Source of the DNA: Clostridia bacterium
Lineage (GTDB): Bacteria; Bacillota; Clostridia; Christensenellales; Borkfalkiaceae
DNA length: 64,000 nucleotides
Direction: 5' to 3'
NCBI GenBank assembly: GCA_017616695.1
Contig: JAFZXN010000030.1
Location: forward strand, 40,639-104,638
Part shown: positions 1 through 7,986 of the stretch, piece after piece
How the letters are laid out: each line of letters starts with the position of its first letter
How positions within the stretch are numbered: position 1 is the stretch's first letter
Made by a program: the position numbers and the translations under genes
The notes under the pieces: model-generated
Databases searched by the model: none
Told to the model about the DNA's origin: nothing
What the model saw: the letters and a program-made list of their open reading frames with translations, nothing else

Positions 1-344
1 AATAGAAACCGCCGAAAATCTTGAAGGAATAAAAGAGAACTCGTCTGAACCTTGTGAGTTCAAACGAGTTGCTCTTGGCGGAGAAAGCGGGATTTGCTCC
101 GCTCGGCTTTAACTGACCACTCGTAGAAACTATACAAAATCGATTTTTCGATTTTGATTACAACTTCGTTATAGTTTTTGTTACCTCGCTATCACGCCCC
201 TCAGGCAAACGCAACACTGTTGCGTTTGGTCGCCGACCATAGTGTAATATATAGGCTTTTAGGTCGCCGACTGCCCCTCAGTTCAAATCCCTTTTAAACT
301 ATTTTCAACCAAAAAACAGGACACCTGATGGTGTCCCGTTTTTT
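1..344. other. Gene-free left edge with tRNA debris and hairpins
   Basis: I see no credible coding region. An imperfect inverted repeat lies at about 38-70 (arms AACTCGTCTGAAC and GTTCAAACGAGTT around a 7-base loop). A perfect 8-bp hairpin (AACGCAAC, loop ACT, GTTGCGTT) lies near 199-217. The stretch CAGTTCAAATCCC near 287-299 resembles the T-arm of a plus-strand tRNA but no cloverleaf can be built around it. Together with the tRNA-Ser fragment at 76-126 this looks like wear around a tRNA gene, a common integration site. Confidence 0.5.
76..126 (-). pseudogene. Partial tRNA-Ser remnant
   Basis: Bases 76-96 repeat exactly the last 21 bases (3' end with CCA, acceptor strand, start of the T-arm) of the intact tRNA-Ser at 345-436. 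A further short match (CCACTCGTA) occurs at about 118-126. Between them the T-loop and variable arm are scrambled and the 5' half is absent, so no functional tRNA can fold. It could be the footprint of an element that integrated into the tRNA 3' end, or a decayed duplicate. Confidence 0.55.
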
Positions 345-345
345 T
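311..345. terminator. Bidirectional intrinsic terminator after tRNA-Ser
   Basis: The stem GGACACC / GGTGTCC closes a TGAT loop and is flanked by A6C on the left and CGT7 on the right, so a U-tract follows the hairpin on either strand. It directly abuts the 3' end of the minus-strand tRNA. Confidence 0.85.
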
Positions 346-436
346 GGCGGAGAAAGCGGGATTTGAACCCGCGCTACGATCCACTCGTACTACTCCCTTA
401 GCAGGGGAGCCCCTTCAGCCACTTGGGTACTTCTCC
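345..436 (-). tRNA. tRNA-Ser (anticodon GCT)
   Basis: Read on the minus strand this is a 92-nt class II tRNA with encoded CCA. The acceptor GGAGAAG pairs with TTTCTCC (one G-U), the discriminator is G, the anticodon loop is CTGCTAA giving GCT, which reads AGC/AGU serine codons, there is a long variable arm, and the T-loop is TTCAAAT. A promoter lies directly upstream (445-472) and a terminator directly downstream. The last 21 bases are repeated at 76-96. Confidence 0.97.
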
Positions 437-444
437 GTAACTGA

Positions 445-472
445 ATTATAAACGTATTATTAAATATGGCAA
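445..472 (-). promoter_or_regulatory. Promoter of tRNA-Ser
   Basis: Minus strand: TTGCCA, 16 bases, TATAAT. The predicted start falls at about 438, almost at the tRNA 5' end (436). Confidence 0.7.
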
Positions 473-654
473 CCCGATAGTTGCTTATTAATAATATCAC
501 AATTATTTTTGTTTGTCAAAGTATTTGTGCAATTTTTTCGGTAAAAGTTGAAAAGTTTTACGATCGACCGGACGCGATACTTAAAAAATCGGACTATGAT
601 ATCGGTCGGCGAAAAGGAAAAACGGTTTTAACGTTCTTAGGTTTACGAACGCCG

Positions 655-684
655 CCGACGCACGTTGAAAAATGCGTGCGTCGG
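655..684. repeat. Perfect 10-bp inverted repeat in a 400-bp non-coding gap
   Basis: CCGACGCACG and CGTGCGTCGG flank a 10-base spacer. No U-tract follows on either strand, so it is not an ordinary intrinsic terminator. It is the only structure I see between the tRNA promoter (472) and the end of ychF (846); short reading frames here look accidental. Confidence 0.5.
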
Positions 685-823
685 TAAGCGAAAAAAAGTC
701 GTGATCGCCGTATAAATAAATACGGACATAAAGATAAGCGAGGCGTCGGCGGCAAGATAAGGCGGTTGGCGGCGGGCTTTTTACGTATCTTCGTGCGGCG
801 CAACAAAAGGACGTTAAAAATCA

Positions 824-850
824 AGAAAGTCGCGCTATAGGTCGATTAAA
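824..850 (+). repeat. Dispersed element R1, variant copy overlapping the ychF stop
   Basis: A diverged copy of the family whose core is CTATAAGTCGATTATCG (here CTATAGGTCGATTAAACG). It overlaps the stop codon of ychF (846-848, minus strand), so the element's end forms the last codons of the gene. Confidence 0.55.
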
Positions 851-1940
851 CGTTAAATCTGAACAAAACGACGTCGCCGTCCTGCATAACGTAATCTTTA
901 CCTTCGGAACGGACTTTGCCCTTTTCCCTTGCCGCGGCGAGGCTGCCGCATTCGAGAAGAATTTTATAATTGACGACTTCGGCACGGATGAATCCGCGTT
1001 CGAAATCGGAATGGATCTTTCCTGCGGCTTGCGGGGCTTTGGTGCCGATCTTGATAGTCCAGGCTCTCGTTTCGGGTTCGCCGGCGGTCAAAAAGCTCAT
1101 AAGTCCGAGCAGTTTATACGAGGCTTTAACGAGCCTTTTCAGCCCGCTTTCTTTAAGCCCGAGCGCCTCTAAAAATTCGGCTTGTTCGTCTTCGGGAAGC
1201 TCGGATATCTCCTCTTCGGCTTTGGCGCAAATAACGAGCGTTTCGGCGTTTTCGTCAGCCGCGAACTGTTTGACTTTGGCAACGAGCGGAGAGTTTTCAC
1301 CCGTTTCGATATCGGCCTCGGCGATATTTGCGGCGTATATCACGGGTTTTGAAGTGAGAAGGAACAGTCCCTTGACGTATTCCTGTTCGTCCTCCGAAAA
1401 CTCAAGCGATCTCACGGGTTTTTCCGCGGCGAGACAGTCGTATATCCTTTGGAGCAATTCGGCTTCGACGTGATACTTTTTATCACCCGTTTTAAACATC
1501 GATTTAGCCTTGTCGAGCCGTTTTTCGACGGCCTCGATGTCGGAAAGGATGAGCTCGAGGTTGATTATGCCTATATCTCTGACGGGATCGACGGTATCTT
1601 CGACGTGCGTCACGTTCGCGTCTTCGAAGCAGCGGACGACGTGGACGATGGCGTCGACTTCTCTTATATGGGAGAGAAACTTGTTTCCGAGCCCTTCCCC
1701 GTGCGACGCACCGCGCACGAGCCCTGCGATATCGACGAATTCTATCGTTGCGGGAACGATCTTTTTGCTGTTATACAATGCGGCGAGCTTGTCAAGACGT
1801 TCGTCCGGCACGGCTACGATGCCCACGTTGGGTTCTATCGTGCAAAAAGGAAAGTTTGCCGCCATTGCACCGGCGTGCGTTATTGCGTTGAATAATGTCG
1901 ATTTGCCTACGTTAGGTAATCCTACTACGCCTAATTTCAT
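846..1940 (-). CDS. ychF: Redox-regulated ATPase / Obg-like GTPase YchF
   Basis: A 364-residue protein of normal YchF length. It opens with the G1/Walker A motif GLPNVGKSTLF (residues 7-17), followed by the G2-G3 region with DIAGLVRGASHGEGLGNKFL and a C-terminal TGS-type domain ending DGDVVLFRFNV. Members are P-loop proteins of the OLA1/YchF group that prefer ATP and bind ribosomes; their role in translation and stress is only partly understood. The start is the ATG at 1940, preceded by the ribosome site ACGGAGCT. It is divergent from argS, with its own promoter at 2067-2095 and a leader of about 120 nt. It is probably a single-gene unit. Confidence 0.96.
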   Translation of the reverse strand: MKLGVVGLPNVGKSTLFNAITHAGAMAANFPFCTIEPNVGIVAVPDERLDKLAALYNSKKIVPATIEFVDIAGLVRGASHGEGLGNKFLSHIREVDAIVHVVRCFEDANVTHVEDTVDPVRDIGIINLELILSDIEAVEKRLDKAKSMFKTGDKKYHVEAELLQRIYDCLAAEKPVRSLEFSEDEQEYVKGLFLLTSKPVIYAANIAEADIETGENSPLVAKVKQFAADENAETLVICAKAEEEISELPEDEQAEFLEALGLKESGLKRLVKASYKLLGLMSFLTAGEPETRAWTIKIGTKAPQAAGKIHSDFERGFIRAEVVNYKILLECGSLAAAREKGKVRSEGKDYVMQDGDVVLFRFNV

Positions 1941-2066
1941 ATAAAGCTCCGTAAAAATAATGGTATCGACCGAGCGGCGGACGAGCCCTGTTGCGTGGAA
2001 AAAAGGTTTTTCCTTATCGAGGGCGCCGTCGTAAACGACACAAGGTATCGTATAAAGGTCATAATA

Positions 2067-2095
2067 ATTATACTACTATTTCGATGAATTATCAA
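2067..2095 (-). promoter_or_regulatory. Promoter of ychF
   Basis: Minus strand: TTGATA, 17 bases, TATAAT. The leader to the ychF start is about 120 nt and contains the small hairpin GGAAAAA/TTTTTCC. Confidence 0.6.
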
Positions 2096-2103
2096 ACTAT
2101 TTG

Positions 2104-2132
2104 TTGAAATTTAATCCAATATGTGGTAAAAT
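2104..2132 (+). promoter_or_regulatory. Promoter of argS
   Basis: TTGAAA, 17 bases, TAAAAT. It is arranged back to back with the ychF promoter; the two -35 boxes are only 8 bases apart. Confidence 0.6.
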
Positions 2133-2193
2133 ATCGTTAAATAATCAATGCTGTCGGCGGTTTTTCGTATCGTAGGCAGAAAGCGGTGCGTAT

Positions 2194-3888
2194 ATGACTG
2201 ATTACAAACAATACATTGCCGAAAAGATCGTGATAGAAGGCGTTTCGACGGAAGAGATAAAAAGCTATCTCGAGATCCCGCCTACGCCCGAAGTGGGCGA
2301 TTACGCCCTGCCTTGTTTCAGGTTTTCACGAGTATTGCGTAAGCCACCCGTTCAGATAGCTCTTGAATTAAAGGAAAAATTCGTCTGCGACGACGTAGTT
2401 TCCGCAGTCGAGGCGGTAAACGGTTATCTTAATTTCAGGCTCGACCGCTTGTCGTTCGCGCTCGGCGCGGTAAAAAACGTTCTTGCGGCGGGTGAAAATT
2501 ACGGAAATTCCGACGAGGGCGCGGGTAAGACCGTCTGCATAGATTATTCTTCCATAAATATAGCAAAGCCTTTTCATATCGGGCATTTATCGACTACGGT
2601 CATCGGCGCGGCGCTGTACAGGATATATAAGGCGCTCGGCTACAACGCCGTGGGCATCAACCACCTCGGCGACTACGGCACGCAGTTCGGAAAGCTCATT
2701 TACGCCGTCAAGCATTGGGGCGATATCGAGACCGTAAGGAAAAAGGGCTTATCGGAGCTTACCCGCTTATACGTTTACTACCACGAACAGGCGGAGCTTC
2801 ACCCCGAAATGGACGACGAGGCCCGCGCGTATTTCAAAGCGATAGAAAATTGCGATAAAGAATGCACGGAACTGTTCGAGTTTTTCAAGAGCGTCACGCT
2901 CGAGGAAACGCAAAAGATCTACGGGCTGTTGGACGTGACTTTCGATTCGTACGCGGGCGAAAGCTTTTATAACGACAAGATGGCGCCCGTAGTCGAAGAG
3001 CTTGAAAAGGACGGGCTTTTGGTGGAAAGTCAGGGCGCGAAAGTGGTCGATCTTTCAGCTTACGATATGCCGCCTTGCATAATACTTCGTTCGGACGGCG
3101 CCAGCCTTTACGCCACGCGCGACCTTGCCGCCGCATTGTACCGTAAAAAGACTTACGATTTCTATAAGTGTCTATACGTCGTGGCCTATCAACAGAACCT
3201 TCACTTCAAACAGATATTCAAAGTTCTCGAGCTTATGGGCAAGCCTTGGTATAAGGATATGGTACACGTTTCGTACGGCATGGTCTCTTTGGAAGACGGC
3301 GCCATGAGTACGAGAAAGGGTAAAGTCGTCTTGCTCGCCGACGTTATCGACAAGACCATCGAAAAGGCGCTCGAAGTCATAAACGCCAAGAACCCCGACC
3401 TCGAAAACAAGGAGCAAACCGCAAAAGACGTGGGTACCGGTGCCGTTATCTTCGGCGCGCTCGCCAACGGAAAGATAAAGGATATAGTCTTCAGTTATGA
3501 CAAAGTTTTAAACTTCGACGGCGAGACGGGCCCTTATTGCCAATACACCGTGGCGCGCTGCAACAGCGTCATTTCAAAGGGCGAAGGCGTCGTTGACGAA
3601 GGCGCGGGTACGGTAAAGGAAATATCTCCCGAAGAATTCAACCTTGCCGTTTTGTTGGCGGATCTTCCGCACGTTATAAAGGAAGCCGCCGAAAAGTACG
3701 AGCCGTCTTTCGTTACCCGTTACGCGGTGGACGTAGCCAAAGCTTTCAATAAATTCTACTTCGGGTATAAGATTGTTTCAGAAGACGCCGCCGTGACGAA
3801 GTTCAGGCTAGATCTTACGAAAGCGACGAGGATATGTTTGAAAAAGTCGTTGTCGCTACTTGGGATAAAAACGCCCGAAAGAATGTAA
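2194..3888 (+). CDS. argS: Arginine--tRNA ligase
   Basis: A 564-residue class I aminoacyl-tRNA synthetase that charges tRNA-Arg. An N-terminal additional domain (about 1-110) is followed by the Rossmann catalytic domain with HIGH at 128-131, a KMSKS equivalent MSTRKGKVV in the middle third, and an all-helical DALR anticodon-binding domain at the C-terminus ending LSLLGIKTPERM. The ATG at 2194 is the natural start, with only a weak ribosome site upstream. The stop codon runs directly into a copy of dispersed element R1 (3887-3913). It is probably transcribed alone. Confidence 0.97.
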   Translation: MTDYKQYIAEKIVIEGVSTEEIKSYLEIPPTPEVGDYALPCFRFSRVLRKPPVQIALELKEKFVCDDVVSAVEAVNGYLNFRLDRLSFALGAVKNVLAAGENYGNSDEGAGKTVCIDYSSINIAKPFHIGHLSTTVIGAALYRIYKALGYNAVGINHLGDYGTQFGKLIYAVKHWGDIETVRKKGLSELTRLYVYYHEQAELHPEMDDEARAYFKAIENCDKECTELFEFFKSVTLEETQKIYGLLDVTFDSYAGESFYNDKMAPVVEELEKDGLLVESQGAKVVDLSAYDMPPCIILRSDGASLYATRDLAAALYRKKTYDFYKCLYVVAYQQNLHFKQIFKVLELMGKPWYKDMVHVSYGMVSLEDGAMSTRKGKVVLLADVIDKTIEKALEVINAKNPDLENKEQTAKDVGTGAVIFGALANGKIKDIVFSYDKVLNFDGETGPYCQYTVARCNSVISKGEGVVDEGAGTVKEISPEEFNLAVLLADLPHVIKEAAEKYEPSFVTRYAVDVAKAFNKFYFGYKIVSEDAAVTKFRLDLTKATRICLKKSLSLLGIKTPERM

Positions 3889-3913
3889 AAGTCGGCCTAT
3901 AAGTCGATTATCG
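3887..3913 (+). repeat. Dispersed element R1, full copy
   Basis: A-run, GTCGGC, then the core CTATAAGTCGATTATCG, and a T-run 6 bases later. The A-run begins inside the argS stop codon. It matches the copies at 11254, 19068 and 25201 almost base for base. Confidence 0.8.
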
Positions 3914-3937
3914 ATATGTTTTTAGGGTTTAATTATT

Positions 3938-3965
3938 TTGAACGTTGTTTTTAAATTAATATAAA
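3938..3965 (+). promoter_or_regulatory. Probable promoter of mscL
   Basis: TTGAAC, 16 bases, TATAAA, about 20 bases upstream of the mscL start. The -10 box and spacing are imperfect. Confidence 0.45.
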
Positions 3966-3986
3966 CTAACGTTAAGGAGAGATTTT

Positions 3987-4535
3987 ATGAAGAAATTTGC
4001 AAAAGAATTCAAAGAATTCATTAACCGCGGAAACGTTATGGATCTTGCCGTAGGCATGATCATCGGCGCCGCATTCACCGCCATTATCACGGCTGTGGTC
4101 AACGGCTTGTTAAAACCGCTCATCAACCTGATACCTATCAGCGAAACGGGTTTGCAGACCGTATTGCGTCCTGCCGTAGTCGACGACGCCGGCAACGTGC
4201 TTACCGAGGCTCTCATTCTCGATTGGGGCGCTGTCATTTCCGCGATAATAACCTTCCTTTTGACGGCTCTCGTGCTTTTCATCATTATAAAAGCTTTCAA
4301 CAGCTTTAAGAAAAAAGCCGATCTCAACGCCAACATGAAGGCCAAATGCGAGGCCAAGATGAAAGCCGGCGAAGAACTCAGCAACGCCGAAAAGAAGTGG
4401 GTGGAACTTATGAAGAAGAAAAACCCCGAAATGGTACCCGTTCTTCCCGAACCCGCACCGGCACCCGCTCCCGCCGAGCCGACCGCAACCGAAAAACTGC
4501 TTGCCGATATACTTGCCGAACTTAAAGCAAAATAA
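3987..4535 (+). CDS. mscL: Large-conductance mechanosensitive channel MscL
   Basis: A 182-residue channel that opens under membrane tension to release solutes during osmotic downshock. The N-terminal amphipathic helix and TM1 (about 5-45, with RGNVMDLAVGMIIG) and TM2 (about 72-97) are typical. The C-terminus is longer than the usual 130-150 residues: after TM2 comes a charged helix with KKKADLNANMKAKCEAKMKA, then a Pro/Ala linker (PEPAPAPAPAEP) and a final helix ATEKLLADILAELKAK, which resembles the bundle-forming tail of MscL placed after an inserted spacer. The ribosome site AAGGAGAG precedes the ATG. mscS follows 32 bp downstream, so both osmotic valves are probably co-transcribed. Confidence 0.95.
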   Translation: MKKFAKEFKEFINRGNVMDLAVGMIIGAAFTAIITAVVNGLLKPLINLIPISETGLQTVLRPAVVDDAGNVLTEALILDWGAVISAIITFLLTALVLFIIIKAFNSFKKKADLNANMKAKCEAKMKAGEELSNAEKKWVELMKKKNPEMVPVLPEPAPAPAPAEPTATEKLLADILAELKAK

Positions 4536-4567
4536 GACGCATTTACCCGATAATTTTAGTGATCGAT

Positions 4568-5404
4568 ATGGAATATTTGCAACAATTCTGGAACGGACTG
4601 GTAACGTGGTTTATAGATAACCGCGGCTGGGTGGAAGTTTTAAAGGTCGTTTTGTTTGCCGTTTTGGGGCTTATTGCCGTCAAGGTGGCGCTCCGCATAA
4701 TGAGAAAGGCAAACGAAAAGAAGGCGATCTCAAAAAAGTCCTCCAAGCTTGCAAGAAGTTTTTTATATAACACTTTACGAGTCGTACTGTATTTTCTGTA
4801 TTTTATAATGTTGTTCGGCCTGTTGGGGCTCGAACTGTCCAATCTCGTAACGATAATCTCGGCTTTGGGATTGGCGCTTTCTCTTGCAATGCAAAAGGTG
4901 GCGTCCAACTTTGCCAGCGGCATGATACTGGTCGCCAACAGGTCGTTTGAAGAGGGCGATTACATTTCGGGCGCCGGAGCGGAAGGCACGGTAGTCGATA
5001 TCGCCATTTTCTCGACCAAACTCTTAACGCCCGACAATAAGATCGCCGTAGTTCCCAACGCCTCTTTGGCGGACAATACCGTCACCAATTTTTCGGCGAA
5101 AGAGACGAGAAGAGTCGATCTTAACTTCTCCGTCGCTTACGGTACCGAGGTCGAGCTGGTAAGGAAAACGCTGGAGGAGATACTCGACGCTCACGAGCTT
5201 ATCCGCCACGACGACGGATACAGTATAAGGCTTAAAGAGCACGGCGAAAGCGCCATAAAGTTCGTTTGCCGTTTTTGGGTGAATCGCGCGGATTATTGGA
5301 CTTGCTATTTCGACGTTACCGAGCAGGCTTACAAGCGTTTCGGCGAGGTCGGCATAGTCATACCGTACAACAAACTCGACGTCAACCTCATTTCCAAGCA
5401 GTAA
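4568..5404 (+). CDS. mscS: Small-conductance mechanosensitive channel (MscS family)
   Basis: About 278 residues, the size of the minimal MscS channel. There are three membrane segments (about 25-45, 65-88, 93-120), the last carrying the Gly/Ala-rich pore helix (LGLALSLAMQKVASNFASGM). The MscS beta domain follows with FEEGDYI and the loop VPNASLADNTVTNFS, then a C-terminal alpha/beta domain ending PYNKLDVNLISK. An in-frame GTG lies three codons upstream (4559); neither start has a clear ribosome site, so I chose the ATG. A strong terminator follows at 5452-5494. Confidence 0.93.
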   Translation: MEYLQQFWNGLVTWFIDNRGWVEVLKVVLFAVLGLIAVKVALRIMRKANEKKAISKKSSKLARSFLYNTLRVVLYFLYFIMLFGLLGLELSNLVTIISALGLALSLAMQKVASNFASGMILVANRSFEEGDYISGAGAEGTVVDIAIFSTKLLTPDNKIAVVPNASLADNTVTNFSAKETRRVDLNFSVAYGTEVELVRKTLEEILDAHELIRHDDGYSIRLKEHGESAIKFVCRFWVNRADYWTCYFDVTEQAYKRFGEVGIVIPYNKLDVNLISKQ

Positions 5405-5451
5405 GCTTATCGTTTCGTCGACGTACTTTAATTGCATTGATATGCTTTTTT

Positions 5452-5494
5452 CGGGGCTTTCCGTATGCTTTTTGCACGGGAAGCTCCGTTTTTT
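5452..5494 (+). terminator. Intrinsic terminator after mscS
   Basis: A long GC-rich stem (CGGGGCTTTCCG with CGGGAAGCTCCG, some G-U pairs) closed over a T-rich loop and followed by T6. The rest of the 5405-5781 gap shows nothing else I can support. Confidence 0.85.
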
Positions 5495-5781
5495 ATGCCA
5501 AAATATATCGGTGTGGCGGCCTGTTCTTTTTGAATCGCCGTCTGTTTGCAGGGAACTTTTTTCGCATAAAACGATAAAAAAGTTTCCCAAAACCGATTTG
5601 ATAAAGCTTTACGTTTACCAAAACGTTTGTAATCGGGTCGTTGTTTTCGCGTTCTATGCTATAAAAAAATTTTAAATTATTTTTTAATAAGTGCCCTAAG
5701 ATGTCAACTATTATGTGTTATCATTGCCTTGTAAAACCGAAAACGTTCAAAAAATGTCGGCAAAAAGGGAAGGATAAACAA

Positions 5782-6297
5782 ATGTTGGACAGAAAGATCT
5801 TGATCTCGGCGCAGGAAGGCGACGAAAACAGTATGCTGTCTCTTGCGCGCAGCTGCTTTGACGAAGGCGCTTACCAAGAGGCGTTTTACTGGACGTATCT
5901 TGCGGCAAAGGCGGGTTTTGCCCCTGCATTTTTACCGCTCGGGAAGTTTTACGCCTCCGGCAAGGGCATTTCCATAGACGCGAAAAAGTGCAATTATTGG
6001 TACAAAAAGGCGGCTAAAAGCGGTTCGGTGAAGGCGCTCGTATATCTCGCGGACAATTTTTACGACGGTTTCGGCGTGCGCACCGATTACGAGAAAGCCG
6101 TCCGATACTACAAAAAAGCCGCCGAACGCGGTGACAGTTACGCCGAATATCGCCTCGGCGTGTGTCTGTGTCTTGGAGTGGGCGTGCGCGAAAACAAAGA
6201 AAAAGCGCGGTATTATCTTTCGGTCTCGTCGTCGAAAGGGAACGTTTACGCCAAGCGCGAACTTAAAGGGCTGGTCGCCGTTCCCGCCGCGTATTGA
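5782..6297 (+). CDS. Sel1-like repeat protein
   Basis: 171 residues from the ATG at 5782, chosen because GGGAAGGAT sits correctly upstream; the frame extends another 27 codons without such a site. The whole protein is short TPR-like Sel1 repeats: four units with the pattern A..LG..Y..G.G...D..KA..YYKKAAE.G, for example YASGKGISIDAKKCNYWYKK and FYDGFGVRTDYEKAVRYYKK. Such repeats form solenoids that bind proteins. There is no signal peptide or membrane segment, so it is probably cytoplasmic. The partner and process are unknown. It lies alone between two terminated units. Confidence 0.85.
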   Translation: MLDRKILISAQEGDENSMLSLARSCFDEGAYQEAFYWTYLAAKAGFAPAFLPLGKFYASGKGISIDAKKCNYWYKKAAKSGSVKALVYLADNFYDGFGVRTDYEKAVRYYKKAAERGDSYAEYRLGVCLCLGVGVRENKEKARYYLSVSSSKGNVYAKRELKGLVAVPAAY

Positions 6298-6373
6298 ACT
6301 TAGCGCCGACTTTGAAAACGACCTTCCGAAAAAGCGTTTAGTCAAAGCATTCGGGCGCTATCTGATAAATCCG

Positions 6374-6401
6374 TTGACAAATTCATTTTTTATATTATAA
6401 T
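6374..6401 (+). promoter_or_regulatory. Promoter of the FAD oxidoreductase gene
   Basis: Consensus TTGACA, 16 bases, consensus TATAAT, about 50 bases before the start at 6451. Confidence 0.8.
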
Positions 6402-6450
6402 TATAGTTGCGGCGGAAAGCGCCGCAAAACTATCTGAAACGGATACCGAT

Positions 6451-7617
6451 ATGAAACTTGAACGGGAAACTATTATAAAAGACGGCTATGACGTTATCGT
6501 CGTAGGCGGTGGGATAGCCGGCGTTGCCGCTTCGGTCGCCGCGGCAAGATCGGGCGTTAAAGTGCTTTTGATAGAAAAGGCGGTCAATCTCGGCGGACTT
6601 GCGACGAACGGATTGATCTCCTGGTACGAACCGCTCTGCGACGGCAGGGGCAAACAGATGATATTCGGCTTGGCGGAAGAGCTAATACGCCTTTCGTGCA
6701 AGACGGGTTACGGCAGGCTCCCGAAAGCTTGGGGCGGAGACGGCTCGTCAACGTATACGAGGTTTGCCGCTGATTTTTCACCCACGGCTTTTATGCTCGA
6801 ACTCGACCGTTTCGTCATTGAAAACGGTGTGAAACTGCGTTTCGATACGCTTGCGACTTACCCCGTGGTCGAAAACGGAATTGTGACGGGCGTGGTCTGC
6901 GAAAGCGTTTCGGGCTGCGAGCTGTTCCCCGCTAAAGCAGTCGTCGACGCGACGGGCAACGCCGCGGTTTTTAACGGGGCGGGAGCCGAGACGGTCGCGG
7001 GTAAAAATTATACGTCGTATATCGCGCACGGGTTCACCGTCGACGACGCCGCAAAACTTGCCGACGGGGATATTCGCGCTTTCAGGCGTTGGATCAATTC
7101 GGGCAGCGATATGCTCGGCAACGGTCAGCCGGAAAACGTGCCGCTTTGTGAAGGCGTTACCGCCGAGAGCGTCACGGAATTTGTCGTTTGCGGCAAGGCG
7201 CGTATTTTGAAACTGCTGTCCGAAAAGGAAAAAGGAAGTGCGGAGCTTATGGCGCTTCCGTTTATGCCGCAGCTGCGCACCGTAAGAAGAATAGTCGGTA
7301 ACAGTGATTTTTGCGCCGAGAACGGGGTGACTTTTGTAGACGCTATCGCAAGTTGCGGCGATTTCAGAATGAATAATATCGGCAATCACTACGAAATACC
7401 TTTCGGCGCATTGTGGAACGGGAAGATAAAAAATCTTCTTGCCGCGGGGCGCATCATATCTTCTCCGCAGGGCGACGGCTGGGAGGTCGCACGCGTGATA
7501 CCCGTTTGCGCGCTGACCGGCGAGGCCGCGGGAAAGGCCGCCGCTTTGCTCGTTAAAGAAAATAAAACTCTGAAAGATCTTTCCGCCGACGATATTAAAA
7601 AGATACGGGTTTGTTGA
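6451..7617 (+). CDS. FAD-dependent oxidoreductase (FAD_oxidored, PF12831-like)
   Basis: 388 residues. Residues 14-45 form a dinucleotide-binding fold with VIVVGGGIAGVAAS and an acidic strand end (VLLIEKA); LGGLATNG follows as in the FAD-dependent oxidoreductase group of PF12831. Near the C-terminus LLAAGRIISSPQGDGWEVAR is the conserved FAD-contacting region. The cofactor is well supported but the substrate is not; relatives occur in sugar and organic acid catabolism and as orphan dehydrogenases. It is transcribed alone from its own promoter and followed by an R1 element merged with a terminator. Confidence 0.88.
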   Translation: MKLERETIIKDGYDVIVVGGGIAGVAASVAAARSGVKVLLIEKAVNLGGLATNGLISWYEPLCDGRGKQMIFGLAEELIRLSCKTGYGRLPKAWGGDGSSTYTRFAADFSPTAFMLELDRFVIENGVKLRFDTLATYPVVENGIVTGVVCESVSGCELFPAKAVVDATGNAAVFNGAGAETVAGKNYTSYIAHGFTVDDAAKLADGDIRAFRRWINSGSDMLGNGQPENVPLCEGVTAESVTEFVVCGKARILKLLSEKEKGSAELMALPFMPQLRTVRRIVGNSDFCAENGVTFVDAIASCGDFRMNNIGNHYEIPFGALWNGKIKNLLAAGRIISSPQGDGWEVARVIPVCALTGEAAGKAAALLVKENKTLKDLSADDIKKIRVC

Positions 7618-7626
7618 TAAAAATGC

Positions 7627-7655
7627 TTGATAATCGACTTATACGCGGGTTTTTG
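7627..7655 (-). repeat. Dispersed element R1 (reverse), fused to a terminator arm
   Basis: A reverse-oriented copy of the R1 family, 10 bases after the stop of the FAD oxidoreductase. Its 29 bases are identical to 22568-22596, which lies inside a coding sequence. Its outer end (CGCGGGTTTTT) is the 5' arm of the terminator at 7644-7678. Confidence 0.8.
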
Positions 7656-7678
7656 CATTTGTAAAAGCCCGCGTTTTT
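7644..7678 (+). terminator. Intrinsic terminator built partly from R1
   Basis: An 11-bp stem (CGCGGGTTTTT with AAAAGCCCGCG, one G-U), 8-base loop, then T5. The left arm is the outer end of the R1 copy. Confidence 0.9.
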
Positions 7679-7845
7679 CTGCGTTTTGCAGCTTTTAAAA
7701 TATATGAAAGTCGGAAAAACGGACAAAATCGGGTAAAAAATGGTTGGAAAAGCGGATATAATTGATAATGAAAAGAAAGGGAAAAGTATGTATATGGTAT
7801 ATAAGATAGATCTGTCGGGGCTATGATAAAAAAGGTAATTAAAAA

Positions 7846-7893
7846 GCGAGCCGAAGAAAGGTTTTTGACTTTTCTTCGGCTCGCGGTTGTTTT
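7846..7893. terminator. Bidirectional terminator, mainly for the gtr genes
   Basis: A perfect 14-bp stem (GCGAGCCGAAGAAA with its complement) over an 11-base loop. On the minus strand it is followed directly by T5, on the plus strand by GGTTGTTTTG. It probably ends the minus-strand glycosyltransferase transcript. Between 7679 and 7845 there is a TATAAT-like box at 7757 and a possible 12-codon frame at 7788, both too weak to call. Confidence 0.8.
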
Positions 7894-7986
7894 GTGGAAG
7901 TTTTTTTTGCGATTATCTGTTATTTTTTTCGTTTTTCGGCAGGTGTATTTTTAGTTATTTTCGATAGGTCGAAATATCGTTATAGA

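Noticed and set aside
481..824. Short overlapping frames on both strands between tRNA-Ser and ychF
   Set aside because: No ribosome sites, they overlap each other and an inverted repeat, and they resemble no protein family.
970..1944. Three frames antisense to ychF
   Set aside because: They lie wholly within a clear ychF gene and mirror its codon usage; low-complexity Ser/Ala products.
7788..7826. 12-codon frame after the FAD oxidoreductase terminator
   Set aside because: Too short to support; only a weak ribosome site and a lone TATAAT-like box.
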